64,000 nucleotides of DNA from Paenibacillus sp. 453mf. Its GTDB lineage: Bacteria; Bacillota; Bacilli; Paenibacillales; Paenibacillaceae. Shown here piece by piece: positions 39,326 through 49,080 of the stretch. The stretch lies in contig NZ_FPAC01000003.1 in assembly GCF_900116105.1 (NCBI RefSeq), positions 62,001 through 126,000 on the forward strand, in the 5' to 3' direction. Within the stretch, counting starts at the first letter, position 1. Each line of letters starts with the position of its first letter. Made by a program: the position numbers and the translations under genes. The notes under the pieces were generated by a model. The model was not told the DNA's origin. It saw only the letters and a list, made by a program, of their open reading frames with translations, and did no database searches.

Positions 39326-40816
39326 ATGACGATTCAAGCGGACAAAGAGACGGTTATAGTTGAGAACTTCATTAAGGGTCAAACCGTAAAATCCATTTCG
39401 CAATCAGCAAAAGAGAATCCGGCAAATCCAAATGAAATTGTGGGCTATTTCCCTGTCACCACGAAAGAACAAGCGGTCGAAGCAATTGAAGCGGCAGCAG
39501 AAGCCTTTACAGCGTGGAAGGAGACCGCAATTGACGAACGCATCACTCGCATGCGCAAGGCGATTGAGAAGATTAGGGCATCGGAGAATGAAATTGTCCA
39601 CTTGTTGTCCAGAGAGCACGGCAAGCCGCTCTATGATGCACACGGTGAAATTTATGTTGCATTGATGTGGATGGAATTCGCCTGTGACCAGGCCAAATCG
39701 GTTCTGCAGGAAGAGATCAAAGAACATGAGACGGGTAAAACCATCATATCCCATGATCCGATTGGCGTGGTAGCGGCGATTAGCCCATGGAACTATCCTA
39801 TTGCTCTGTCCACGATTAAGATTGCTCCCGCCTTACTTGCCGGCAACACGATTGTGCTCAAACCCAGTCCATTTGCGCCACTGGCGGCGTCTAAAGTGGC
39901 AGAGATCATTGCGAGTGAGTTCCCGGCGGGTGTGATCAACGTCGTTCATGGCGAATCGGATGTGGGCGTGGAATTGACTTCGAACCCTCTTGTCGCCAAA
40001 ATCGCCTTTACTGGTGGAACCGAAACGGCCAAGCATATTATGAAGGCTGCTTCGGAAACGATTAAGAATATGACGCTTGAGCTTGGCGGCAACGATGCAG
40101 CTATCTTCTTGGAGAGCTTTGATGTAAACGATGAGCGAGCCATGCGCCGAATTGTCGTTTCTAACTTTTTGACAGCAGGACAAATCTGCATGATTGCCAA
40201 GCGTGTATATGTTCACCGTTCTATTTATGATACATTCGTGGACAAATATATAGAGGCGGCCAATCGCTGGGTCCGGGTCGGGGATCCCTTTGATCCGAAT
40301 ACGACGGTAGGTCCGATCAATAACCTGAAGCAGAAAAAATATGTGGAGGGCCTGGTCGAAGATGCACGGAAACGCGGTGCCAAGATCATCCCTCTCGGAC
40401 AAATTCTCGATCAGAAGCGGATTGAACAAGGCTACTACCTGCAGCCTACGCTTGTGTTGGACGCTGACTATCGTGATCCGATTGTGGTGGAGGAGCAGTT
40501 CGGTCCTACGGTTCCGATCCTGCCTTTTGACGATGAGGAGCAGGTTATTGATTTGCACAATGAAAGCATATATGGACTCACGAGTTCGGTTTGGGGAAGA
40601 GAAGAAGACGCCATCCGGGTCGCGCGCAGGCTCGAAGCCGGTACGACAATGATCAATACGGCTGCTGTGCAAGGGCTCGATGTAAGGTTCCCTTTTGGCG
40701 GTGTCAAACAATCCGGCGTTGGCCGAGAATATGGCGCGGAAGGCATCCTCACTTATACAGAAACACATGTCATCAACGTTCCGAAGGCATTGGATCTCCC
40801 TTATATACCCGAATAA
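39326..40816 (+). CDS. NAD(P)-dependent aldehyde dehydrogenase (succinate-semialdehyde type)
   Basis: 496 residues from the ATG at 39326 (GGAGGG upstream; the in-frame TTG at 39320 is too close to that site). Typical ALDH: SPWNYPIALSTIKIAPALLAG, the nucleotide-binding FTGGTETAKHI, the general base Glu in LELGGNDAA, the catalytic Cys in TAGQICMIAKR, and EEQFGPTVPI near the C-terminus. The short-chain semialdehyde class fits best; the true substrate is unknown. It is probably co-transcribed with the MetE-like gene. Confidence 0.88.
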   Translation: MTIQADKETVIVENFIKGQTVKSISQSAKENPANPNEIVGYFPVTTKEQAVEAIEAAAEAFTAWKETAIDERITRMRKAIEKIRASENEIVHLLSREHGKPLYDAHGEIYVALMWMEFACDQAKSVLQEEIKEHETGKTIISHDPIGVVAAISPWNYPIALSTIKIAPALLAGNTIVLKPSPFAPLAASKVAEIIASEFPAGVINVVHGESDVGVELTSNPLVAKIAFTGGTETAKHIMKAASETIKNMTLELGGNDAAIFLESFDVNDERAMRRIVVSNFLTAGQICMIAKRVYVHRSIYDTFVDKYIEAANRWVRVGDPFDPNTTVGPINNLKQKKYVEGLVEDARKRGAKIIPLGQILDQKRIEQGYYLQPTLVLDADYRDPIVVEEQFGPTVPILPFDDEEQVIDLHNESIYGLTSSVWGREEDAIRVARRLEAGTTMINTAAVQGLDVRFPFGGVKQSGVGREYGAEGILTYTETHVINVPKALDLPYIPE

Positions 40817-40858
40817 ATCTATATAACGCACAACTTTGACATATTGAATGATTTTTAA

Positions 40859-40887
40859 AGAGGCGCTGAAATCGGCGCCTTTTTTTT
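40859..40887 (+). terminator. Terminator after the aldehyde dehydrogenase gene
   Basis: AGGCGC-TGAAATCG-GCGCCT followed by TTTTTTT. Confidence 0.85.
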
Positions 40888-41013
40888 CGTTTGAATAGAG
40901 CCGTCGAAAGCTAATATTAATACTGTTATGCGCTGCCAATAAACATTTTCGGTTGTCATGTAGGATTTTGCTGTCTCTCTCCAAAGGTATGCTTCGGCTT
41001 ATGGGGAGAATAG

Positions 41014-42318
41014 ATTTGGACGGAATCATTTAAAGCTCTAAATTTGGCGATAGAGAGCCGCGGCGGCGTTGCAGAACGTGAGAAAAGCACGTTAAGTATA
41101 CAGTTTGTCAGTGGACTCGTAGGGGCGCCTATCACGGCAAGTTACAATGCGTTCTTGGCTTCTGTAAAGGAGAACAGAGAACTACAAGCTGAAGGCAGTG
41201 ATCGAAGCACGCGTCATATCGAGATCTCGTTGCCGCAAGAGGTGTCCTATCAGGAAGGCGATCATTTGGGGGTCATTCCGCAAAACGAGCCGGCATTGGT
41301 TGAACGTGTACTGCGTCGTTATGGACTAAATAGCAGTGACTATATCGTTATAAGCGCTAGCGGCCGCAGCGTTGCCCACTTACCTGTTGATCGGCCCATC
41401 AGCGTTCATGATCTGTTGAGCCAATGCGTCGAGCTGCAAGAAGCCGCGACTCGAGCCCAGCTTCGTGAGCTTGCAGCGTTTACCGTTTGCCCTCCAAATA
41501 AAAAGGAATTGGAAGCTCTTCTTCAGGAGGATGCTTATAAAGAGCATGTGTTAAACAAACGACTTACGATGCTAGACCTGTTGGAGCGGTATTTGGCTTG
41601 TGAGTTGCCGTTCGAACGCTTTGTGGAGTTGCTCCCGCCACTTAAACCACGCTACTACTCGATATCCAGTTCGCCGAGGATTCAGAACGATGCGGTAAGT
41701 ATCTCTGTCGGTGTCGTCAGATGCCCTGCAAAGAGTGGAAGTGGTGAATATCGAGGAGTTGCCTCCAATTATTTGGCCAGTCTTCAACCTGGAAATACGG
41801 TCATGGTATTCGTGAATACGCCAGAGTCCGGATTTACTTTACCGGAACAACCTGAGACACCGATCATCATGGTAGGACCTGGCACTGGTTTTGCTCCATT
41901 CAGGGGATTCTTGCAGGCACGTCAAACAATGAAGAGTGAAGGTAAAACACTGGGAGAGGCACACCTCTACTATGGCTGCCGAAATGAATTGGATCACATT
42001 TACCGTGAGGAAGTGGAGCAATTTGAGCGACAGGACATTGTTACTGTACACACAGCGTATTCCCGAAAAGAAGGTATGCCCAAAACATATGTTCAACACT
42101 TGATGAAGGAGAATACAAACGAAATCATCCGATTGCTCGGCAACAATGGGAAACTCTATATTTGCGGAGATGGAAGTAGGATGGCTCCAGATGTAGAGGC
42201 TTGCTTAAAAGAAGCTTATCAAGAAATTCACGCGGTAAGTAAACAAGAAGCTCAGAAGTGGCTGGAACAGCTTCAAAGCGAAGGTCGCTATGCTAAGGAC
42301 GTATGGGCTGGTAACTAG
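41014..42318 (+). pseudogene. C-terminal reductase part of a CYP102 (P450 BM3-type) fusion, 5' truncated
   Basis: The 424 residues after a TTG at 41044 match the FAD/NADPH reductase end of CYP102 enzymes closely: THRHIEISLP-like SDRSTRHIEISLP, SYQEGDHLGVIP, RLTMLDLLERY, RPRYYSISSSP-like KPRYYSISSSP, MVGPGTGFAPFRGFLQ, YICGDG and the C-terminus GRYAKDVWAG. The P450 haem and FMN domains are absent. The frame continues upstream of the TTG with family-like residues (WTESFKALNLAIE) as far as a TAG at 41011-41013. There is no clear ribosome site at the TTG. Either a decayed gene or a stand-alone diflavin-type half; I favour a truncated remnant, though the domain itself is uninterrupted. Confidence 0.7.
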
Positions 42319-42385
42319 CTCGTTATGTTGGACATTCGGATAGGAACCGAGCATCATTCCGCTATAGAGCCGTTAAAGTAAAGAG

Positions 42386-42447
42386 AAAAGACCTCTCATG
42401 TACTGCGTAATGGATTAGAATCTACGCCGCATATGAGAGGTCTTTCT
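42386..42447 (+). terminator. Terminator after the reductase remnant
   Basis: Long stem AAAGACCTCTCAT / ATGAGAGGTCTTT with an inner GCGTA/TACGC pairing. It is nearly symmetric and may also serve the minus-strand gene. Confidence 0.75.
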
Positions 42448-42457
42448 AAAGCGTCGG

Positions 42458-42784
42458 CTATTGTACATTGTCCGGCTTTCCTAATGGAATAAATGTACCC
42501 AGAACCCCGACTACCTTTATTCGTTGCCCCATAATTTCGGTTTGAAATAACCGAACCACTCCGTAATCGGTCATCGTGGTCCCTTCGCTGATCAAACGCT
42601 CGCCGAACAGAGATAGCCCCAAACCTTTAAAAGGATTGGAGGTCGGCTTGTCTGACACCTTCTCCAGAACCCAACTGTTATACTTCTCTTCAGAGGGCTT
42701 TGTAACCGACATAACAACAGCCAATGCCAGGATCGTTAATAGGGCGCTCGCCAGCTTGATCCAAGTCCGTTTTCTCTGCTTCAT
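42458..42784 (-). CDS. DUF4359-type membrane-anchored protein
   Basis: About 108 residues from the ATG at 42784, which has GGAGA seven bases before it (in-frame alternatives at 42796 and further upstream lack this). Basic N-terminus, one membrane helix (about 9-27), then a small extracytoplasmic domain with the pattern SWVLEKV..., NPFKGLGLSLFGERLISEGT and DYGVVRLFQTEIMGQRIKVVGVLGTFIPL seen in DUF4359 proteins. Function unknown. It lies downstream of the MMPL gene on the same strand, with a hairpin between them. Confidence 0.75.
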   Translation of the reverse strand: MKQRKRTWIKLASALLTILALAVVMSVTKPSEEKYNSWVLEKVSDKPTSNPFKGLGLSLFGERLISEGTTMTDYGVVRLFQTEIMGQRIKVVGVLGTFIPLGKPDNVQ

Positions 42785-42913
42785 ATTCTTCTCCATTTCC
42801 CTAGTAGACTGTTTACAACGGGTTCGGATTACACGAGGGTGGTGCGGATATCGGACAGCGTGAATCCGTTCGAGGCTGCCTTGGTCTCGTCGATCGCTAA
42901 ACCGGAAATCACT

Positions 42914-42948
42914 TGAAAACCTTGACCCTTCAAGGGTCAAGGCTTTTA
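42914..42948 (-). terminator. Terminator after the MMPL gene (minus strand)
   Basis: CCTTGACCC-TTGAA-GGGTCAAGG read on the minus strand, followed by TTTTC. Confidence 0.75.
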
Positions 42949-42959
42949 TTATGAAGAAA

Positions 42960-45900
42960 TTATGCATTTTCGTTGGCTTCTCGTTTTCTTAGCGTTAGCG
43001 CTATAAGAGATGGAATAAACAAGGGAAGCAAGACGAGAACAAGAATGATTAACCCGATGATAACCACCGTCGCGAGCTGCATCAATACGGCTACATTTGA
43101 TGGATATAACGCGCCGAATGTACCGATCAAAATAATGACAGCAGACATGATAACCGAACCCATATGCGTCAATGCTTTAACGATCGCCACTTTTGGGGGC
43201 TCGTTATGATATTCCCTAAATCGCATCAGAAGGAAGATACTGTAATCCACACCTAGGGCGATCAACAAGATAAAGGAGAAGAACGGTACAGCCCATTCCG
43301 TTCCCGATGCATGACCAAAGCCGAATTGATAAATCCACTCCGTTAAATTGATTGATGTGAAGTAGGCAAGGACCAGAGAAATAATCACGTAAATCGGCAG
43401 CAGAATGGACCGGAAGAAGATGACAAGAATGATGCCGATGCCAATCAGCATGAAGATAACAGTTCTTGTAAATTCGCTCTTGTTCAATTGATTTAATGCG
43501 GCATTATCCGCGCTTACCCCGGCAGTTCCATACTTAGCAGATTGAAATTCTGTTCCTTCAAGCAGATACTCCACATTCGTATTGATTTGATTAACGGTGT
43601 CAATCGCTTCCATGGAATAAGGATTATCGCTTAAAATAATAGTCCATTTCGCAATGGTCTTATCTTCAGACAGGTAGTTATTTAAAGCGGTCTTAAAGTC
43701 GGCGTTTTTAAGTGCTTCTTCCGGTGCAAAAAAAGCGCTCGTATCCGATTTTCCCAACTCATCAAGATATTGTTTTGCATCGGCAAGACCGGTATTGACC
43801 TTGTTTAATCCATCGACGCTGTCATCCAGCCCTGTTTGCAACGTACCCAAAGAGGTGGTGAGACTTTCAATACCAGTCTTCATCGACTGTTGTCCATTAT
43901 ACAGTTGATCCAGGCCTACTTGCAGTTGAGGGATTTGCGAAATAACCGCTGCTTGGCCATTCGCTCCTTGCTCCAATCCGTCTTCGAGGGACTTTTCAGA
44001 GGCTGCAAGCTTGGCCGTTGCGCTTGAGATCTGTTTTTGACCATCCGCGATTTTCGCCAGTCCATCATTAGCGGCCTTAAGATTGACCAATGCTTCTGTA
44101 TATTTGCCATTCAGTGTCGCTAAACCATTTGAAATTTCGGTCAAGCTTGCTTTTAATTGTTTAATGGAACCGTTTAACTGCTGCATATCAGAATCGCTTT
44201 GGAGTTCCGTATATTTTTGAGCCAGGGTGTCGGTGTACGATTGGATGGCATCCACAAGCTGCAGGGTCGCGCTTAGGCTTTTTGCTGTGCTTGAATATTG
44301 GTCACTTATGGTGGATAAACCGGTGTAAAGTTCTTGGTACCCTCCCAGCACCTGCAGAGTAGAAGCGCTTAATTCATTACTGCTGTTTTCGAGTTGCATC
44401 ATTCCTTCCGTAATTTGCGATGCGCCGGCTTCTCCTTTCCGCATTCCTGCCTCAATAGAGGTTAAGCCGTTCGATAGCTTGTCAAGATTTTCGTTAATTG
44501 CCTTCGTTCCTTGAAGCAGCTGATCGATATCTTGAGCGTTGGATGGAGTATTTTCATCCTTAAGACGGGAGCTTGCTTCTCCTAATCCGTCTTGAATTTC
44601 CGAAATTCCTTCTATGCTCTGTTCTAATCCGTTGCTTATAGTTTGGCTTTGGTTTTGCACGTAGAATTCTTTTATTTTCTCGGATTGCGGCCTTGTTGCA
44701 CTGTATACCTGTTTGACGCCTTTCGTATTCGCAATTTCCTCTGTAATATTATCGATCATCGCCAAGCTCTGTGCATCGGACAAATCATGATTCGATTCCA
44801 GGACGAACGTTGCGGGCATCGCTTTGCCTGGTGAAAAAGCGTCTTGCAGGATGTTGAATCCTTTTACCGAATCGTAAGACGGGTCAACCTGGGATAAGGT
44901 GTCATAAGAAACCTTTCCGTTGTAAAGCATGGCATTGGGAAGGGTAATGACCACGGCAAGGACCGCAAAAAGAACGGGCTTTCTTACCGCATAGGTTCCA
45001 AGAAAATGCCAAAATTTATTTTCTTTATGTCCCTGCACTTTTTTTATAGGCCAGAATAGTTTCTGTCCTAAAATCGCCATACAGGCGGGAACAAACGTGG
45101 AAAGGACGATAAGAAGTATGACGACCGCGACGGCGACTGCTCCGGCAGAACGAAAAACGTTAAAACCCGATAAAAATAAAGTGCTGAATCCGACTATGAC
45201 TGCAAAGGCACTGTAATAGACCGTTTTACCTGCTGTTTTATAGGTTGCTGCAATGGCGGAAAAGGTGGATTCGTGGTGGCCAAGCTCTTCCTTGAATCTC
45301 ATGAACAAGAGAATGAGATAATCCGTGCCGATCCCAAACAAGACCATGATAAGGAAGGACTGAGTAATGATTGATAATGGGAAATTATAGCTTTCCCCCA
45401 AGATCGCGATCAGGGAGAGGGAACTCAAATACGTAATGCCGATCCCCAATAAAGAAACGATGGGAGCAACAGGGGATCTAAAGACAATGATCAAGACAAC
45501 AACGATGAACAGAATCGTCACCCATTCCGATTTTGAAACACCTTCTTGGGTGGATTTGTTATTATCCTCCGTGATAGCGGATCCTCCCGTGATATAGTGC
45601 TCTGTATCGATGGGTTGCAAATAAGAATCAATCGAGTTCCTGATGTCCTCTAATTTTTTATTCTCTACATTAACAGAAAAAGGTACGGTTAGTGTCTTAT
45701 GATCTTCCGAAAGTAATTGCGACTCCAAGAAATCGTCGCCAATCGGATTTTGGACATCGGTGACGTAAAGCTGCTCGTTCGTCTTTAATCCATCAACTGT
45801 TGTACTGATCTTCTCGAGCTGGGCATCGGTCAATCCCTTCTCATCGTGAAAAACAAGAACAAGACTATCTTCCTTTGAATTTGCTGGTTTTTCATTATAC

Positions 45901-46073
45901 CGATCTAAAATTTCCAGTGCCTGCTGGGAATTGTATTCCTTCGGAATTTGCGGTGATCCTTTTTGGACGACCAGTTCTTCATAATTTGGCGATAATGTCT
46001 GCAGTAAAAAAACCGCTATAAATATAAGTGGCAATATCAACCATCTAAGTTTCAAAATTAGTTTCAAAACCAT
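42960..46073 (-). CDS. MMPL/RND-family membrane transporter
   Basis: About 1,037 residues from the ATG at 46073 (AAAGGG upstream). Two sets of RND-type helices: N-terminal helix plus cluster at about 190-350, and C-terminal cluster at about 850-1030. Between them is a very long extracytoplasmic coiled region (about 470-800) built of heptad-like repeats (SNGLTSIEAG, LYNGQQSMKTGIESL). It matches YdfJ/YhgE-like MMPL proteins that export lipids or toxic compounds. The divergent TetR gene and the operator on its promoter argue for drug- or lipid-inducible export. Confidence 0.9.
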   Translation of the reverse strand: MVLKLILKLRWLILPLIFIAVFLLQTLSPNYEELVVQKGSPQIPKEYNSQQALEILDRYNEKPANSKEDSLVLVFHDEKGLTDAQLEKISTTVDGLKTNEQLYVTDVQNPIGDDFLESQLLSEDHKTLTVPFSVNVENKKLEDIRNSIDSYLQPIDTEHYITGGSAITEDNNKSTQEGVSKSEWVTILFIVVVLIIVFRSPVAPIVSLLGIGITYLSSLSLIAILGESYNFPLSIITQSFLIMVLFGIGTDYLILLFMRFKEELGHHESTFSAIAATYKTAGKTVYYSAFAVIVGFSTLFLSGFNVFRSAGAVAVAVVILLIVLSTFVPACMAILGQKLFWPIKKVQGHKENKFWHFLGTYAVRKPVLFAVLAVVITLPNAMLYNGKVSYDTLSQVDPSYDSVKGFNILQDAFSPGKAMPATFVLESNHDLSDAQSLAMIDNITEEIANTKGVKQVYSATRPQSEKIKEFYVQNQSQTISNGLEQSIEGISEIQDGLGEASSRLKDENTPSNAQDIDQLLQGTKAINENLDKLSNGLTSIEAGMRKGEAGASQITEGMMQLENSSNELSASTLQVLGGYQELYTGLSTISDQYSSTAKSLSATLQLVDAIQSYTDTLAQKYTELQSDSDMQQLNGSIKQLKASLTEISNGLATLNGKYTEALVNLKAANDGLAKIADGQKQISSATAKLAASEKSLEDGLEQGANGQAAVISQIPQLQVGLDQLYNGQQSMKTGIESLTTSLGTLQTGLDDSVDGLNKVNTGLADAKQYLDELGKSDTSAFFAPEEALKNADFKTALNNYLSEDKTIAKWTIILSDNPYSMEAIDTVNQINTNVEYLLEGTEFQSAKYGTAGVSADNAALNQLNKSEFTRTVIFMLIGIGIILVIFFRSILLPIYVIISLVLAYFTSINLTEWIYQFGFGHASGTEWAVPFFSFILLIALGVDYSIFLLMRFREYHNEPPKVAIVKALTHMGSVIMSAVIILIGTFGALYPSNVAVLMQLATVVIIGLIILVLVLLPLFIPSLIALTLRKREANENA

Positions 46074-46118
46074 ACACCAGCCCTTTACGTAATTTTTATA
46101 AGCAATAAAATATGAACC

Positions 46119-46160
46119 TGAACTACAGTTCATATTAATAGCTTTAAAGTGCATTGTCAA
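46119..46160 (-). promoter_or_regulatory. MMPL promoter with overlapping TetR-type operator
   Basis: Read on the minus strand: TTGACA (46160-46155), 17 bases, TAATAT (46137-46132), a near-consensus sigma-A promoter. Directly after the -10 lies the palindrome TGAACTACAGTTCA (46119-46132; 6-bp arms), with an extra ATGAAC half-site beyond. Placement over the start point suits repression by the divergent TetR protein. Confidence 0.7.
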
Positions 46161-46218
46161 TTCTTAATCGGTATGGCTGGTTTTGCTTCGTGTTATACTG
46201 AAACAAAGGAGGGAGAAG

Positions 46219-46842
46219 ATGAACGGATTGAATGAGAATAAATCTTCAAAGGTATCCGTCCCCCAGCAAGAAAGATCCAAGGAAAAGAGACAAGCTTTGC
46301 TGAAAAGCGGGGAGGAACTTTTCTCCAGTAGGGGGTACGATCAAGTAACGGCAAAAGATATTTGTGCTCATGCCGGCATTTCGGTGGGCTCATTTTACCG
46401 TTACTTTTCAGATAAGAAACAATTATTGCTGACTCTTTTTGAACAAACAGCACAGAGTTTTTTACCTGAAGTCATAGTGATGTCTGGGTCACATCCCTAT
46501 CAAACCACAAAGCATTTACTTGAAACTTATTTATCCAAAACCGAATTTGGATTATTGAATGCCCTTCAATCTCTTGTTTTGCAAGATACTGAAACGAGAA
46601 TGAAAGTAAATAAAATCATAAGGCTGGCTGAAGAAAAGCTTGCAGATCGGTTAGAGGAATTGAAGACAGTTGGGCTCGCCTGGCCGGATTTGGATGTGAA
46701 AATCGCCGCTTGGGCAGTATTGTCGATTATTTTTTCAACAAACGATCGAATTGAACTGCGGCAATCTGGCGAAGATATCGAAAGAATTACAAAGGTCATT
46801 GTTCGCATGCTATTTCGATCGGAATTTCATACAATTGAATGA
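46219..46842 (+). CDS. TetR-family transcriptional repressor
   Basis: 207 residues from the ATG at 46219 (GGAGGGAG upstream). N-terminal HTH (about 17-65) with LFSSRGYDQVTAKDICAHAGISVGSFYRYFSDKKQLLL and an all-helical ligand domain. The gene is divergent from the MMPL transporter, so self- and transporter-repression through the 46119-46132 palindrome is the likely arrangement. A TATACT at 46194-46199 may be its -10 box. Confidence 0.9.
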   Translation: MNGLNENKSSKVSVPQQERSKEKRQALLKSGEELFSSRGYDQVTAKDICAHAGISVGSFYRYFSDKKQLLLTLFEQTAQSFLPEVIVMSGSHPYQTTKHLLETYLSKTEFGLLNALQSLVLQDTETRMKVNKIIRLAEEKLADRLEELKTVGLAWPDLDVKIAAWAVLSIIFSTNDRIELRQSGEDIERITKVIVRMLFRSEFHTIE

Positions 46843-46937
46843 CAATTAGCATCAGATGAATCTAAATTTGTTACGGTGAAGAGCTAATTATTGATGGTGG
46901 TTGGAGTTCCAAGTAATTATAAATAGTGTATAACTGC

Positions 46938-46981
46938 AAAAAAGATGAGATTATTTTAAATTAATAGATCTCATCTTTTTT
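46938..46981 (+). terminator. Terminator after tetR
   Basis: AAAAAGATGAGAT / ATCTCATCTTTTTT stem-loop. Confidence 0.85.
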
Positions 46982-47034
46982 GTTGTAGTTTTAAACAGGC
47001 GAAGCTAACTGTGGACTCTTCAAGATCATCGTAG

Positions 47035-47166
47035 TATGACGAGAATCATCCACGGATGGCGGCGGGATATGCGGAATATGGCGTAGTGGAGATGCCTAAT
47101 CCATTACATACCAAGAAGCTCATCGAACGATTCGAACAGCAGCAGCATACTTTCCATTACGATTGA
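47035..47166 (+). pseudogene. Possible gene remnant in the tetR-DUF4386 gap
   Basis: A 43-codon protein-like frame between two stops (DENHPRMAAGYAEYGVVEM then PNPLHTKKLIERFEQQQ) has an internal ATG but no ribosome site. It reads like the C-terminal tail of a larger enzyme. Family not recognised. The rest of 46,982-47,285 shows nothing else. Confidence 0.3.
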
Positions 47167-47285
47167 GGTACAGTGGACCAACCAGCGGCACCCCTGAATT
47201 TTATCTTTCAACAGACGCATCTCGAGAGAGGTGTTTTTTTGTATTACAGCAAGATGTGAATAGTAAAAGAAAGCGGGGGAGTGTT

Positions 47286-47311
47286 ACGTTGTTATTGTTA
47301 ATAGTCAACGT
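47286..47311. promoter_or_regulatory. Inverted repeat upstream of the DUF4386 gene
   Basis: ACGTTG (47286-47291) and CAACGT (47306-47311) around a 14-base A/T-rich core, 29 bases before the start codon; operator-like. The AraC-type regulator encoded downstream is one candidate binder. Confidence 0.3.
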
Positions 47312-47339
47312 CATTAGAATCTGAGTGGAGGTTAGATAC

Positions 47340-48023
47340 ATGAATAACAAGCACAGCAAGAAGGAAACAAACGAAGGACTGTCAGCACTATCAATTTATC
47401 GCGGGGCAGGCGTATCAGCCATCGGGGCGGGGATTCTATATATCGTCATTCAGTTCATTCATCCTCCGGATGATCTGTCTTCAGTGAACTCAAGCACCTG
47501 GGTTCTTGTGGCATGCTTAACCCTTGTCATGTCCCTCTTCAGCCTGATCGGAATTACAGGGGTTTACCTGAGACAAGTAAGAGAGGCAGGGTGGCTTGGT
47601 CTGATTGGTGTTCTCCTGTTCGGTCTGTTTTGGCTCATTTCACTGGCTTTCAGCTTCGTCGAAGCCTTTGTTTTGCCGCTGCTCACAACTGATGCTGAAA
47701 TATTTGTAGAGGGGATGGTGGGCATATTCGAAGGGACGGATAGCGGGGCTGATCTCGGAATCTTTCCAATATTGGCACCGTTAGCGGGGGGGCTGTATAT
47801 GCTTGGCGGCCTGTTGCTCGGCATTGCAATATTTCGTGCCGGAGTGCTGCCGCGCCTGGCAGGTGTCCTGCTTGCTTGTGCGGCGGCGGCGACCCTCGCG
47901 ACTTCGATCATCCCTCACCCGCTGGACCGAATCATGGCATTGCCGATGGGGGCAGCACTCATATGGCTGGGGTATGCGCTCTATGTCCGGTCTAACATTC
48001 TGAATCAGCAGGAAGTTTTTTGA
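47340..48023 (+). CDS. DUF4386-like membrane protein
   Basis: 227 residues from the ATG at 47340 (GAGTGGAGG upstream). Six hydrophobic segments at about 20-40, 52-72, 83-108, 142-165, 170-190 and 195-215, with ILYIVIQFIHP in the first. The size and helix pattern match DUF4386 or related integral proteins of unknown function. Its 3' end overlaps the convergent AraC gene by 32 bases. Confidence 0.75.
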   Translation: MNNKHSKKETNEGLSALSIYRGAGVSAIGAGILYIVIQFIHPPDDLSSVNSSTWVLVACLTLVMSLFSLIGITGVYLRQVREAGWLGLIGVLLFGLFWLISLAFSFVEAFVLPLLTTDAEIFVEGMVGIFEGTDSGADLGIFPILAPLAGGLYMLGGLLLGIAIFRAGVLPRLAGVLLACAAAATLATSIIPHPLDRIMALPMGAALIWLGYALYVRSNILNQQEVF

Positions 48024-48861
48024 TGGGGGCATAGATGTGGTAGGTCGATTCTAGATTGTGGACGTCATCAAAAACTTGAATGAGCTCGATATCGGATTGC
48101 TCAGCTTCTTGTCTGGAGATTTTTAGAAATCTTGCAAAGTCCGTTTCGAGCACGTCACCAATTTCAAGCAGGTCTCCGGCATACTTGAACCTGGCACAAA
48201 AGATCTGCGGTACATCGACCGTAAAATAAAAAGGCTTATGAATCTGAATGTCGCATGGGATGGCGAACAGAGCCTTGAACTGGGTGGAGTTTGGCTGACA
48301 GTTAGAATAAATGACATAGCAGGGGCCCTTTATGCTCTCATCAATTTGATTTAACAGTATTTTGGCATGGTCACGAATCCTCTGCTTATAATCATCCGCG
48401 GCTAAATCCACTTCAAAGGCAATTCCACTGAGCCGGATCTCATTTAACTCGGTCAGGGTAAAATCGGTAACGATATCACCGTTTATGTTCTTAATGGGTC
48501 TTTTGACTACTGCAGGTACGGGAATTGGAGAGATCGTACGAATTCCTGCTCTAAGAGAGCTAGGAGCTACACCGTAATGTCTTTTGAAAGCGCGGGTGAA
48601 GGAGGCTTGGGTACCAAAGCTGAGCTCATAAGCGATGTCCGTTAGAGACATATTATGGTTTTGAATAAATGTAACGGATGCATTTAATCTTCTGGATAGG
48701 ATGTAATGGTTTAGCGAACAGCCCATCATTGCGGAGAACAGCCTGTGAAAGTAGTATTTAGACATATTAAAGGTGGTGGCAACGGATTCTACGGACAATG
48801 GCTCGTGCAGGTGATCCTCAATATGAATTAATGCCCGTTCTATTACTTCATAATGGTCCAT
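47992..48861 (-). CDS. AraC-family regulator with GyrI-like effector domain
   Basis: 289 residues: two HTH motifs at the N-terminus (about 8-105: HEPLSVESVATTFNMSKYYFHRLF and SLTDIAYELSFGTQASFTRAFKRHYGVAP), then a C-terminal effector-binding domain (about 125-285) of the GyrI/BmrR-C type, as in Rob and SoxS-like regulators that bind drugs. AAAGGAG precedes the ATG. Convergent with the DUF4386 gene and possibly its regulator. Confidence 0.88.
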   Translation of the reverse strand: MDHYEVIERALIHIEDHLHEPLSVESVATTFNMSKYYFHRLFSAMMGCSLNHYILSRRLNASVTFIQNHNMSLTDIAYELSFGTQASFTRAFKRHYGVAPSSLRAGIRTISPIPVPAVVKRPIKNINGDIVTDFTLTELNEIRLSGIAFEVDLAADDYKQRIRDHAKILLNQIDESIKGPCYVIYSNCQPNSTQFKALFAIPCDIQIHKPFYFTVDVPQIFCARFKYAGDLLEIGDVLETDFARFLKISRQEAEQSDIELIQVFDDVHNLESTYHIYAPIKKLPADSEC

Positions 48862-48996
48862 GAATAACTCCTTTACTCCGGTGTTTTCTGGTCATTTTGT
48901 AGTAAGTATACCTTATCCTGAGAAATGCAGTGAATTATTTTTGTTACATTGTCATTTAATAGTTCTTTTATACCATATATGATCAATATTTTTCAT

Positions 48997-49025
48997 TTAC
49001 TGACTACCTATTTCGGTGTTATACT
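48997..49025 (+). promoter_or_regulatory. Probable promoter of the glycosyltransferase operon
   Basis: TTACTG (48997-49002), 17 bases, TATACT (49020-49025), 55 bases before the first gene. Confidence 0.5.
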
Positions 49026-49080
49026 ACACATTGTTGAAAAATAGAATTGCCAAAAAATGTCGAATTGAGGCTTTAATAGG

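Noticed and set aside
39833..41029. 398-codon open frame on the minus strand opposite the aldehyde dehydrogenase
   Set aside because: It is the antisense shadow of a gene with full family motifs, has no ribosome site, and its residues look random.
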